From NCBI GenBank assembly GCA_030586155.1, contig CP130741.1, positions 2,474,680 to 2,538,679 on the forward strand: a DNA stretch of 64,000 bases, in the 5' to 3' direction. Of this stretch, positions 10,301-17,790 are shown piece by piece. The notes under the pieces are model-generated. The model saw only the letters and a list, made by a program, of their open reading frames with translations. It made no database searches and was not told the origin of the DNA. How positions within the stretch are numbered: position 1 is the stretch's first letter; each line of letters opens with the position of its first letter. Position numbers and translations under genes: made by a program. This stretch comes from Eubacteriaceae bacterium ES3. GTDB lineage: Bacteria; Bacillota; Clostridia; Eubacteriales; Eubacteriaceae.

Positions 10301-10318
10301 ACTGAATTTTTTTATCAT
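7316..10318 (-). CDS. Secreted ChW protein with predicted beta-helix and bacterial Ig-like (Big2) domains
   Basis: 1000 residues. Signal peptide (MIKKFSLITGLLLGLLFFSS, cleavage near VSAEE), three ChW repeats (about 38-180), one FIVAR-like segment (about 183-245) and a Ser-rich linker. Residues about 258-455 alternate short hydrophobic strands with turns (GNVIIDEEDIILKNMVIKGN and so on), as in right-handed beta-helix or polymer-forming folds. Big2-type Ig domains follow: one at about 463-550 (VTWSVVNSTGEATISSSGLL) and one at about 645-730 (VSWSSQDTSVATVTAGKV), with an X2-like domain between. The tail of about 270 residues is unassigned. Ribosome site weak (GCGAGAAAA). Wall-associated by ChW inference; ligand unknown. 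Confidence 0.8.
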   Translation of the reverse strand: MIKKFSLITGLLLGLLFFSSTVSAEESPLLKTNSISDFQVDYHTHIQNIGWEWDWITDGNTSGTFGKGLRLEGIQIKLTGNIPEGASIEYRTQVQNLGWEQSWTTDAETSGTTGLGYRLEAIQIRLVDCPGYHLEYRTHIQNLGWEQTWSTDGETSGTVGKSLRLEGIQIKLVKDDADLEEYDALLEEIDSLKSYQYTDYSWDLLQTTMETYAVTQRNTASEVTKAVEKITQALDNLESLSEATVYDEEGTYGSSSSSSPQVIAGNVIIDEEDIILKNMVIKGNLIIGEGVGSGDCTLENVVVYGETYIRGGGDNSIHINGGDYNDIIIQRTASGSVRVVTTLDGLEVVIAEDASEDSVILEGNFTSVTLEGIDVDLTIAGSSVIDELIVKPLGLGSMITVEDNATISDLYVNGPEVTFYGLGDIEWAEVTARDVSFEKAPDTLILDDNVDIDVPVMVEAISVSGYNGASTIKTDGGTLQMLAELEPEDADNQDVTWSVVNSTGEATISSSGLLTAVKNGTVTVYATAKDGSRISGSMSVVITNQTEPTISAASSTIVSGTVDPKVVLTLTNDTFTTTANLNSYWTISTGTTGLALNTITRDLSSQVTISFIGTAVPGTISIQAGQSALSGGQASNAIELTVPTVAVTSVSLSASTMALTTGGATGSLTTTVLPTNATIKTVSWSSQDTSVATVTAGKVTPVSEGRTYIIATTTDGQKTASCLVTVTDAETEPYMTALTAVLDDDSEVQASGETLSLTLEQNTLTKSISVVMNEKVKLGTDPTVYFNGTNVVYGTISLDTNDTSGKTIIITPGGSNGTAALLGTFTFNVPAGALLDMLDHGNEATSFNLTVIPVETLVPASRITTYNTTVDGVTVAADAGVDGRATISFSDSIAWPTDQEPNVDLGGDPNYVYVDLLVLKPEGATQVLIDDAKVALDDQINGTLPTGLLFYYPVAVKDSSNNFVGISQEKTWNEKIYWYDENDVLIAIENLEVYREVYGN

Positions 10319-10476
10319 ATTTTTCTCGCTTTCTGATCTTTTTTAAGGCTTTATTAAGTCAACGTTCTAATCAATTAATTTATTGCATAAGCTATCAAAT
10401 TTTTTTATTTTTTCTAGCTTCTATAGTGTTCTATCGGCTTTTTTACAGAAATCTTTAGCCATTTCACATAAATCAA

Positions 10477-10500
10477 AAGCCGCCAAATCGGCGGCTTAAA
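10477..10500 (-). terminator. Intrinsic terminator of the subtilase gene
   Basis: AAGCCGCC/GGCGGCTT stem (10477-10484 with 10490-10497), followed on the minus strand by TTTTGATTTA. It lies about 45 bases past the stop at 10545. Confidence 0.85.
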
Positions 10501-10544
10501 GATTCATTAAGTTGATTTATTAATATATCTAATGGCAACTTCTG

Positions 10545-12299
10545 CTAAGCTTCTATGAAAGCATTTTCCATTGACCCGGTCGGCATCTCACCAGCCGGCA
10601 AAACGACTATTTCTATCCCCTCAAGACGATAGCCATAGCCAGAGGTTCCCGAATCGGCGCCATTTTTGGCCCATCCCATCCAACCAACATTTTGGGCATG
10701 AACCCGATAGTAAACATCAAACAGTTCGGCATCTTCACCCACCAGATCTATCCGGATAGCTTCAAGCCGCAAACCCTCGTCCTGTGAACCGCTCATTTGC
10801 CCGTTATAGACATAATCCTGCCAGCCGTAATTTTCTACATGCGTGGAGTAGGCAATACCCAGATCATAATCCGATCCTCCAAGATTAATCTCAATGCCCT
10901 CCAGTCGCAGACCTTCACCCGAGGTACCACTGGTTTCACCATTGGAAACATAATTCTGCCAGCCATAATTTTGCACATGGGTATGGTAAAAGACATCTGG
11001 AGCTTCTAAGCCAACCGGATCAGCAGGATCTTCGGGATCTGTCGGTTTAGCTTGAGTGACCAGTTCCAAAGCCTTGTCTAGCTGAATCAGGCCATATCCA
11101 TAATAATTATCTTTGCCGGTTTGTCCCAAGTCAAGGGCTGTTTCTTTTAAAGTTGATTCGACTTCCGTAGCAGTTAAACTACTGTCAGCTGCCAGAAGAA
11201 GCGCACAGGCTCCGGCAACAATCGGTGAAGAAAAGGAAGTCCCATCAACATCTTCTGTAGCATAGCCACCTGACTGATCAGTTGTGACAAGTCCAACACC
11301 TGGTGCCACCAAATCGACTTTATCGTTATACTGGGAAAAATAGGCAATCTGCTGATTGCTGTCTGTTGCACCAACAGAGATAACGCCATCGTATGATGCC
11401 GGATAGGAATATTGGCCGGCTTCACGACCATCCCCTTCATTCCCTGAAGAAGCCACCAGTATTTTTCCTTTTGAAAGGGCATAGTTGATAGCCATCAGTT
11501 CTGTAGCATTAGCACCATAACCGCCATAGCTCATATTAATCACATCAATATCCGCTCGATCGGCCGCATCCATCAGGGCAGCCGCAATTGTCGCATTTGA
11601 ATAACTGCCATCGCCAATGCAGAATGGCGCAACTTTCACATTAGCCGTCCCGGCTACACCAGCAGTCCCAATCCCATTATTTGCAGTTGCCACAACAAAA
11701 CCACTGACCGCAGTTCCATGACCTTCTTCCCAGTCGCGATCAACCACCTGGGTAGAGCCGGAAAGATAATCGTAGCCCTCAACAATTCTCCCCAGCAGAT
11801 CCGGGTGTTGGGTATTAAGGCCGGTATCCAGTACAGCTACTACTACCGCCTCTTCATTCTCTACCTGATCCCAAACCAAATCCTGACCAATTCCGGTAAA
11901 CTGCCAAGCCTGACCATTCTGAATGTAGGGATCATCAGGCAATGAAGATTTTTCGTAAAGCTGATTGAGGTCCGCCGCCAATACATTGGGCTGGCTTCTT
12001 AATTCGGCCAGAAAGGCATCAATATCCACATCTTCTGCCACTTCGATGACATCGACCCGGCTGGATACTGATTCTCCCCCAATTATTTCACTGTTTGATA
12101 AATCAAGGGTCCCAATATTATCTTCCTGTTTTTCATTATAGATCACAACTACCTGACGGCCGGTCGCATCCAGAACATCGACCGTTTCCAGCTGGTCCAG
12201 GCTGTTAACCTGCAGGGTTTCCTCTGCCATTACCGAAAGGGGTAAGGACAGCAATATGAGTATCAGCGACATGGTCACTGCAAAGCTTTTTTTAAACAC
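10545..12299 (-). CDS. Secreted subtilisin-family (S8) serine protease with three C-terminal ChW repeats
   Basis: 584 residues from a GTG start (12297-12299) with AAGGAG 8 bases upstream. Signal peptide about 1-25, propeptide-like region about 26-120. The S8 domain spans about 122-412: catalytic Asp158 in VAVLDTG, His194 in GHGTAVSG, oxyanion Asn287 in SSGNEG, Ser355 in DGTSFSSP. A linker rich in Pro/Asp leads to three ChW repeats (about 434-575), each with the GW...G-x-SGTSGxGxRLEGI pattern. The active site is complete. The ChW repeats being C-terminal here, but N-terminal in the neighbouring proteins, suggests a portable wall-targeting module. It may process the neighbouring surface proteins (inference). 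Confidence 0.92.
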   Translation of the reverse strand: MFKKSFAVTMSLILILLSLPLSVMAEETLQVNSLDQLETVDVLDATGRQVVVIYNEKQEDNIGTLDLSNSEIIGGESVSSRVDVIEVAEDVDIDAFLAELRSQPNVLAADLNQLYEKSSLPDDPYIQNGQAWQFTGIGQDLVWDQVENEEAVVVAVLDTGLNTQHPDLLGRIVEGYDYLSGSTQVVDRDWEEGHGTAVSGFVVATANNGIGTAGVAGTANVKVAPFCIGDGSYSNATIAAALMDAADRADIDVINMSYGGYGANATELMAINYALSKGKILVASSGNEGDGREAGQYSYPASYDGVISVGATDSNQQIAYFSQYNDKVDLVAPGVGLVTTDQSGGYATEDVDGTSFSSPIVAGACALLLAADSSLTATEVESTLKETALDLGQTGKDNYYGYGLIQLDKALELVTQAKPTDPEDPADPVGLEAPDVFYHTHVQNYGWQNYVSNGETSGTSGEGLRLEGIEINLGGSDYDLGIAYSTHVENYGWQDYVYNGQMSGSQDEGLRLEAIRIDLVGEDAELFDVYYRVHAQNVGWMGWAKNGADSGTSGYGYRLEGIEIVVLPAGEMPTGSMENAFIEA

Positions 12300-12359
12300 G
12301 GTTTGATCTCCTTTAGTTTTTATCTTAAAAATATAGACTTACTCCAGTATAACATATTT

Positions 12360-12388
12360 ATTATAAGCCCTGTCCTGATCAAAAGCAA
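12360..12388 (-). promoter_or_regulatory. Predicted promoter of the subtilase gene
   Basis: Minus strand TTGCTT (12383-12388), 17-base spacer, TATAAT (12360-12365), about 60 bases before the GTG. Confidence 0.55.
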
Positions 12389-12459
12389 GCGAATCCCCAT
12401 AATAAAAAAACCTTTAAGTCTACTATTAAACCCCCGAAAAAGCTGGGGTCTTTGCTTTC

Positions 12460-12488
12460 TTGTTTTCAATAAATGAATAGGCTATAAT
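12460..12488 (+). promoter_or_regulatory. Predicted promoter of epsC
   Basis: TTGTTT (12460-12465), 17-base spacer, TATAAT (12483-12488), 30 bases before the ATG. An ACCCC/GGGGT hairpin (about 12429-12450) lies just upstream. Confidence 0.55.
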
Positions 12489-12517
12489 AGAAGAAAACGT
12501 GCAAAGGAAATAATACC

Positions 12518-13465
12518 ATGAGTAATGAATTTAAAGGAAAAATTGATGATCTGGTTTTAATGATATCCGAAAGCTATGATAAAGAGGATCGAATTGCTCC
12601 CTATGAACAAGGCTATATTCCCAATCGTTCGGTTATTATCGAAACCACAAAACTGTTAAGACAACTGGTCTTTCCCAGCTATTTTTCGAACACCCATTTC
12701 CGCAAGGAAATACAGGACTACCATATCAGTGAACTGGCTGTTTCCATTACTGAAAAAATGACGGAGCAGATCACCCTGACACTAAAACATAACTCCTGCA
12801 TTAATAAGGGTGGTGACATTTCTGATTGTCAGGCTGTTGCAGAAAATCTCTGCTGTACTTTCATGAAAAAAATACCGGAAATCCGCGAATTTCTGGCTAC
12901 CGATGTTCAGGCTGCTTTTGACGGTGACCCAGCGGCTCAAAGTAAAGATGAAGTCATCTTTTGTTATCCGGGCGTTTTCGCCATTTCCATCCACCGTCTG
13001 GCCCACGAGCTCTATAAATTATCGGTCCCGATGATTCCCCGAATTATGAGTGAATACGCCCACAATATTACGGGAATCGATATTCATCCTGGTGCCACCA
13101 TTGGCAAATACTTTTTTATCGATCACGGAACTGGTGTCGTAATCGGTGAAACAGCCCTCATTGGCGAACGGGTAAAAATCTATCAGGGTGTTACTCTGGG
13201 CGCCCTGTCAACCAGAGGCGGACAAAAGTTGCGTGGCGTCAGACGTCACCCCTGTCTTGAAGATGAAGTGACCGTTTATTCCGGCGCATCAATCCTCGGT
13301 GGCGATACAGTGGTCGGAAAAGGGGTCGTTATCGGCAGTAATGTCTTTATCACCAAGTCAGTTCCCGAAGGAACCAAGGTCAGTATTAAAAACATGGAAC
13401 TTCATTTTTCCGGCGGCAAACCCAGTAAAGATGTCAAAGATGATTCCATTAACTGGGATATCTAA
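12518..13465 (+). CDS. epsC: Serine O-acetyltransferase, EpsC/SrpH type
   Basis: 315 residues. Transfers acetyl from acetyl-CoA to L-serine to give O-acetylserine, the first step of cysteine synthesis; cytosolic. The N-terminal alpha-helical part (1-180) contains the FCYPGVFAISIHRLAH segment. The C-terminal left-handed beta-helix (about 185-290) has hexapeptide repeats and the signature IDIHPGATIGKYFFIDHGTGVVIGET, followed by GVTLGALS and HPCLEDEVTVYSGASILGG. It is longer than E. coli CysE, as is usual for the EpsC branch. Single gene with its own promoter and a shared bidirectional terminator. No cysteine synthase gene is adjacent. Confidence 0.92.
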   Translation: MSNEFKGKIDDLVLMISESYDKEDRIAPYEQGYIPNRSVIIETTKLLRQLVFPSYFSNTHFRKEIQDYHISELAVSITEKMTEQITLTLKHNSCINKGGDISDCQAVAENLCCTFMKKIPEIREFLATDVQAAFDGDPAAQSKDEVIFCYPGVFAISIHRLAHELYKLSVPMIPRIMSEYAHNITGIDIHPGATIGKYFFIDHGTGVVIGETALIGERVKIYQGVTLGALSTRGGQKLRGVRRHPCLEDEVTVYSGASILGGDTVVGKGVVIGSNVFITKSVPEGTKVSIKNMELHFSGGKPSKDVKDDSINWDI

Positions 13466-13499
13466 AAAAAGACCCGCTTCAGCGAAGCGGGTCTTACTC
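13463..13499. terminator. Bidirectional terminator between epsC and the HD-GYP gene
   Basis: AAGACCCGCTTC-AGC-GAAGCGGGTCTT hairpin with an A-run before it and TACTCTATTT after it. It serves the convergent genes on both sides. Confidence 0.85.
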
Positions 13500-13530
13500 T
13501 ATTTGGGCAAGATTATTCCTTTGCCGGAAA

Positions 13531-14883
13531 TCAGGCCTGAAAAGCTTCTTCCTGATGCAGATAAGACCTTGTATCAGGCCAGGCAGAAGGGTCGAAAACG
13601 GGTTCCTTTCGTGGACTGGGTTCATCCGTTTCTGCTTTTAACCGCTGATAATGGTCGCGGGCTCCGGACTGTGAAGAGATCCTGACTTTTTCCAGCAGCT
13701 CATAATTTGCATCTACAACTTCTAAAATTGCCGGATCTAACTTGTTTTCATTTTTCAGTTCGTTAAATATTTCTTTGACAGCGACCTGACTCATTCCTTT
13801 TCGGTAAGGCCTGTTTTCAGTTAAGGCTGTAAAAATATCAGCAATGGCTAAAATTCTCGCTTCATAACTGAGCTGGTCGCCGCTTAATTTAAAAGGGTAA
13901 CCGCTGCCGTCCATTTTTTCGTGATGTAAAGCGGCAATAGCGGTAATTTCCTGCATCCCGTTCACCCGATCCAATAAAATATAGGTTTCATAAACATGGG
14001 CTTTAACCAGAGAAAATTCTTTTTCTGTCAACCGATCCGGCTTTTCCAGAACTTCATTGGAAATCGCCAGTTTACCCAAATCATGAAGGTAGCCGGCAAT
14101 TTTAATTTTCTGGCAGGTATCATCATTTAATCCGCATAATTTTCCAATTTCAGCACCGACACAGGCAACTCCCACACTATGGACTGCGGTAAAAGGACTT
14201 CTAAAATCGATAACCCGAGAAAACAGGCGGGAAATATCCAGCAACCCCTCCAGATCAATCTGAATCTTTGAGAAATCAGTAAACTTGCGGTAAAGATTGT
14301 TGCCCTTCATGATCGATTCCAGATCGAACCAGAAATAGTCAAAATGTCTGATTTGGGCAAAAGCCTCAACAAATGCCGGATTAAATTTCCGGCCAGATGC
14401 CCGTTTGATCTTTTCATAAATAGCATCACCCTGATTGATGAGATCCTCAGTTGGATTAATTGATGTGGATATTCGGTCCGCCAGATGAATTAAATGACTT
14501 TCAAGGGGCACTGCTTCACCATTAAAGAAAATACCGCTGCCGTTATCCCAATCAACATGATGGAATTTGATGATTTCAGCAATCTCCGTCAGGTTTGTAT
14601 TTTCTTTAAGCAGCTGCCAGCCAATCCGAGCGTGCCGATGGGGATGAATGGCATCGAATTTCAGGACATCAATTCGTTCCTGCAAGCTCAAACCACCGAT
14701 ATCATGTAAAATCCCAGCCATTCCTATGGTATTCAGGCTCTCCTTGGAGAAGCCCATCTGCTCACCCAGACAACAGGCAATAAAGCCAACCTGATGCTGA
14801 TGATGATTGAGTCTTGGGCTGACCAGATCTGTAGCCTTAGACAATTCAAGTAACAGTTCAAACAATTCGACCATGTATAACAT
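13531..14883 (-). CDS. HD-GYP domain protein with two HD domains, probable c-di-GMP phosphodiesterase
   Basis: 450 residues. The N-terminal HD-like domain (about 20-160) shows NHHQHQVGF, GILHDIGG and KFHHVDWDNG. The C-terminal HD-GYP domain (about 225-400) shows AVHSVGVA, GYLHDLGKLAI and HHEKMDGSGYP. This is the full HHExxDGxGYP signature of HD-GYP enzymes, which hydrolyse c-di-GMP (some members 3',3'-cGAMP). No membrane segment or receiver domain is visible, so it is probably soluble. It neighbours the divergently transcribed GGDEF-EAL gene, suggesting shared second-messenger control. The longer of two starts 9 bases apart was kept because AGGAAAAG is well placed for it. Confidence 0.85.
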   Translation of the reverse strand: MLYMVELFELLLELSKATDLVSPRLNHHQHQVGFIACCLGEQMGFSKESLNTIGMAGILHDIGGLSLQERIDVLKFDAIHPHRHARIGWQLLKENTNLTEIAEIIKFHHVDWDNGSGIFFNGEAVPLESHLIHLADRISTSINPTEDLINQGDAIYEKIKRASGRKFNPAFVEAFAQIRHFDYFWFDLESIMKGNNLYRKFTDFSKIQIDLEGLLDISRLFSRVIDFRSPFTAVHSVGVACVGAEIGKLCGLNDDTCQKIKIAGYLHDLGKLAISNEVLEKPDRLTEKEFSLVKAHVYETYILLDRVNGMQEITAIAALHHEKMDGSGYPFKLSGDQLSYEARILAIADIFTALTENRPYRKGMSQVAVKEIFNELKNENKLDPAILEVVDANYELLEKVRISSQSGARDHYQRLKAETDEPSPRKEPVFDPSAWPDTRSYLHQEEAFQA

Positions 14884-15021
14884 CTCTTTTCCTGTAAAAA
14901 TTTCAAGTTTAATCTAATATAATATTCTAGCATGACTGTCCGTTAGTCTCAAGCTTAACTAAAGAGTTTATTAAATCAAATCGCCACAAATAATGTGGTA
15001 ATAAAATTTAGGAGAATCATT

Positions 15022-15168
15022 TTGGCTAATACTACTCTACTAGGATTGGCAGACCTGGTGTCGGGAATCATCACCACTATTCTGAAATTTTATGTATTGA
15101 ATCAGTTTACCATTTCAACAATCACCTTTACAGGTTTTGTTCCTCCTTTATTTCTTAAAAGCCTTTAA
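15022..15168 (+). CDS. Possible small hydrophobic protein with TTG start
   Basis: A 48-codon open frame begins with TTG 9 bases after an AGGAGA site and ends in TAA at 15166-15168. The product is hydrophobic (GLADLVSGIITTILKFYVL..., then TFTGFVPPLFLKSL), which would suit a small membrane peptide. It sits in the otherwise empty 367-base gap between the HD-GYP and GGDEF-EAL genes, directly before the latter's predicted promoter. No family recognised. The ribosome site and hydrophobicity favour it; the short length and TTG start weaken it. Confidence 0.3.
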   Translation: MANTTLLGLADLVSGIITTILKFYVLNQFTISTITFTGFVPPLFLKSL

Positions 15169-15184
15169 AAGCTCTCCCCGCTAA

Positions 15185-15193
15185 TGCTATAAT
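15185..15193 (+). promoter_or_regulatory. Possible extended -10 promoter of the GGDEF-EAL gene
   Basis: ATGCTATAAT gives an extended -10 (TGC-TATAAT, -10 at 15188-15193). The -35 is poor (TTAAAA at 17-base spacing). Confidence 0.4.
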
Positions 15194-15250
15194 AAGTTAA
15201 ATTACCAAAATAGTGATTGTCCATTCGTACTATCACAAGAGAGGATTGTC

Positions 15251-17158
15251 ATGAAAGAAATAACCAGGAATCTGAAAGATCAGTATCAAACTATCCGGGC
15301 AAATACTATCCATCAAGTGTTTATTCTGGCCATAATTATTATTACCCTCACTTTCTTTCCTGCTATCTTATTATCTATTTATCCTTTGTCTTATAAACTC
15401 TTGTTGTTGGGTGTCAATGTTGGGACAGCACTTATCTCAACTTTGGGACTGGTCATCATCAAGAAAAAAATCTCTGACCAGAGTTTGCGCCTACGCATCT
15501 ATCTGATTATTTCACTTATCTATATTATAATGTTGACAATTCTGCCAACAGAAAAATATCTGACCACCAACGGCCTGGCAGTTTATACCATGACCGTGGT
15601 CATTTTTCTTAGCCTGAATAAACGCTATCTCTATATTGCCGGTTTTCTCACCCTGGGCTTCATCACTTATTACGGCATACTTGGGGTAGGCCAATTTGTC
15701 GCGCTGGGCCTAGGTTATCTTTTCTCCAATTTCGGAATGTACCTGCTGATGCTTATTACCCTGGTCAAGGGAATTGACATGTACGCCCAATTCGAAGAAT
15801 TATACCAGCTTCAACTGTTGAAAATGAACGACCTCCATCTCAGTCTGCGCCATTTAAATGAAGAAATCATCAGCACCGACCAGGAATTAAAGCACAGCCT
15901 GATTCATGACAGTCTTACTGGAGCCCTGAACTGGCGGGGATTCGCTGACGCTCTGGAACAACGGATTGCTGTTGACAAAAACACTGATTTCTATGTTGTC
16001 CTCTTTGATCTGGACAATTTTATGTATATCAACAATTCATTCGGCTACAATACCGGCGACCAGATTATTATCAAACTGGTCAATCAGCTGATGAGTAAAC
16101 ATGACTTATTTGAATATGTCTCACGGTCTGACGGCGATACCCTGATGTTTATCGTTAATCATTCGATTGCTAAAAAAGTTGTCCTTTGTCAGCTGGAACA
16201 GATTTTCAAGTCGATTAAAATCGGTGAAATGGAGTTTAGAATAAAGGCCAGCATCGGCATCTCTGAAGCTTACGAGAATGCCCGAACTATTGACTTGATT
16301 CGCAATGCTGAAATGGCCATGCATAAGGTAAAAGATGAAGGAAAAGGAAATTATGCCGACCATGACGATGCTTACATTCAGATGATCGACCGACAATATA
16401 AAATTTCCAGTATAATGAGTGAAGCCATCGAAAAAGGGGAGTTTTATAATCTCTACCAGCCAAAGGTTGGTCTGAACAATAATTCGGTGGACGGTTTTGA
16501 GGCCTTAGTCCGCTGGAATTCCCAGGAACTGGGAACTATTTATCCTGATGAATTTATCCGGGTAGCAGAGCAATCCGGCCAGATAATCGAACTGGGTCAG
16601 GTCATTATGAAAAATGCTATGATTTTTGCCAAAAACGCTTCTCAGATTGATGCCTCGATCGTGGTCTCGATCAATATTTCGGCACGGCAGCTGCTGGAAG
16701 AATCTTTTCTTGTCAGAACCCAAAAAACAATTAAAGATACTGATGTAGCGGTAAATAACATTGCCTTCGAAATTACCGAAACTGCCTATATTGAAAACCT
16801 TGATAATGCCAAACGGGTAATGGAGCGGATTAAGGGCTTGGGGATTCCCATCTATCTGGACGATTTTGGCACCGGCTATTCTTCTTTAAGCTATCTGCAC
16901 AAACTGCCCATTGATGTTTTAAAAATTGACAAATCTTTTGTCGACACCATCGGCAACTCCGAGCAGTCCAGAGAACTACTTGTCTCTGTTATCATGCTGG
17001 CCAAGTCTTTAAAACTTTCCAGCTGCGCGGAAGGGGTGGAAACATTTGAACAGCTAAAGATCTTAAAGGGATACGGCTGCGAATATGTCCAGGGTTATTA
17101 CTTTGATAAGCCGCTTGCTGAAGATGAAGCAATAAAGAGGCTGGGATTTAAATACTGA
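15251..17158 (+). CDS. Membrane GGDEF-EAL protein; EAL phosphodiesterase intact, GGDEF degenerate
   Basis: 635 residues. About six N-terminal membrane segments (20-190) form a sensory part, followed by a short coiled linker. The GGDEF domain (about 210-370) keeps FDLDNFMYINNSFGYNTGD but has DGDTL where GGDEF is expected. The catalytic Glu is replaced, so it is unlikely to make c-di-GMP. The EAL domain (about 380-630) has EALVRW, NISARQL, EITETAYIEN, DDFGTGYSSLSYL, LKIDKSFVD and AEGVET, with all metal and catalytic positions apparently present. Probably a membrane-tethered c-di-GMP phosphodiesterase in which the GGDEF domain may bind GTP or c-di-GMP allosterically. AGAGGA precedes the ATG. Confidence 0.88.
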   Translation: MKEITRNLKDQYQTIRANTIHQVFILAIIIITLTFFPAILLSIYPLSYKLLLLGVNVGTALISTLGLVIIKKKISDQSLRLRIYLIISLIYIIMLTILPTEKYLTTNGLAVYTMTVVIFLSLNKRYLYIAGFLTLGFITYYGILGVGQFVALGLGYLFSNFGMYLLMLITLVKGIDMYAQFEELYQLQLLKMNDLHLSLRHLNEEIISTDQELKHSLIHDSLTGALNWRGFADALEQRIAVDKNTDFYVVLFDLDNFMYINNSFGYNTGDQIIIKLVNQLMSKHDLFEYVSRSDGDTLMFIVNHSIAKKVVLCQLEQIFKSIKIGEMEFRIKASIGISEAYENARTIDLIRNAEMAMHKVKDEGKGNYADHDDAYIQMIDRQYKISSIMSEAIEKGEFYNLYQPKVGLNNNSVDGFEALVRWNSQELGTIYPDEFIRVAEQSGQIIELGQVIMKNAMIFAKNASQIDASIVVSINISARQLLEESFLVRTQKTIKDTDVAVNNIAFEITETAYIENLDNAKRVMERIKGLGIPIYLDDFGTGYSSLSYLHKLPIDVLKIDKSFVDTIGNSEQSRELLVSVIMLAKSLKLSSCAEGVETFEQLKILKGYGCEYVQGYYFDKPLAEDEAIKRLGFKY

Positions 17159-17162
17159 GCTA

Positions 17163-17214
17163 TAAAAGACAGAGGCAATCCGATCTCTTTCGGCTCGAGT
17201 TACCTCTGTCTTTT
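17163..17214 (+). terminator. Terminator of the GGDEF-EAL gene, resembling repeat unit A
   Basis: AAAAGACAGAGG pairs with CCTCTGTCTTTT around a CTCGAG-containing loop. The flank CCAACTCAATAAGTTAA (17229-17245) matches unit B of the modular repeats at 18.6-24.6 kb, so this is a divergent member of that family. Confidence 0.75.
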
Positions 17215-17310
17215 AACTTCACACCCGCCCCAACTCAATAAGTTAATTGACATGCGCTAAAGTTAAAATTGCCTGCCACCGTTTTATTAAAAACCTGTCG
17301 CCTTGTATCC

Positions 17311-17790
17311 TTAAACATTTTTTTCCATCTGACCAAGTTTGTAATATCCGTTTTGACAGATAAGCAGCCCTTCCAGCTCCATATCTGACAGTAACTGCAG
17401 CAGAGTGACTTCAGTAAAACCCAGTTTTTCAGCAAGCTGCAGAACCTTCTTAGGACAATCATCAAGCAGATTTACAATTTTTTCTTCATTAGCCGTCAGC
17501 TTCTTAGCAACACTATTTTTTGCCATATAATCTGCACAATCAGAATCAAATGAGAAAGGTCTTGATCTGTTAATTGCCTGGGTTCAAAATAAAGTTCTGC
17601 CGTTTTTTGCAGCAGCAGATTGCTCCCAAGACCACGAGAATCATAAATCTCATGAGGAGGCACCAGAATTTTGCGTTTCAAATCTGCAGCAATACTGGCA
17701 GTATACAAAGTGCCGCTTTTTGCTCAGGCTTCAACAATTAAAATCTGCTTGCAGAAACTGGCGATCTGCTCATTGCGTTTGAGGAAAAAT
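17311..17790 (-). pseudogene. dprA: 3' remnant of dprA (DNA-processing protein A)
   Basis: Only the C-terminal half of DprA can be read, and in broken pieces. From 17785 down: LKRNEQIASFCKQILIVEA, an in-frame TGA at the place of the usual VEAxAKSG motif, then AKSGTLYTASIAADLKRKIL and the SRGLGSNLLL segment. A frameshift near 17530 leads into a winged-helix tail (KKLTANEEKIVNLLDD ... LLQLLSDMELEGLL). The GSR/Rossmann N-terminal half is missing. Its place is taken by a degraded Y1 transposase whose C-terminus runs directly into it. DprA loads RecA on incoming single-stranded DNA during transformation; this copy cannot be functional. Both the stop and the frameshift are seen in the sequence; disruption by the transposon is inferred. 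Confidence 0.8.
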
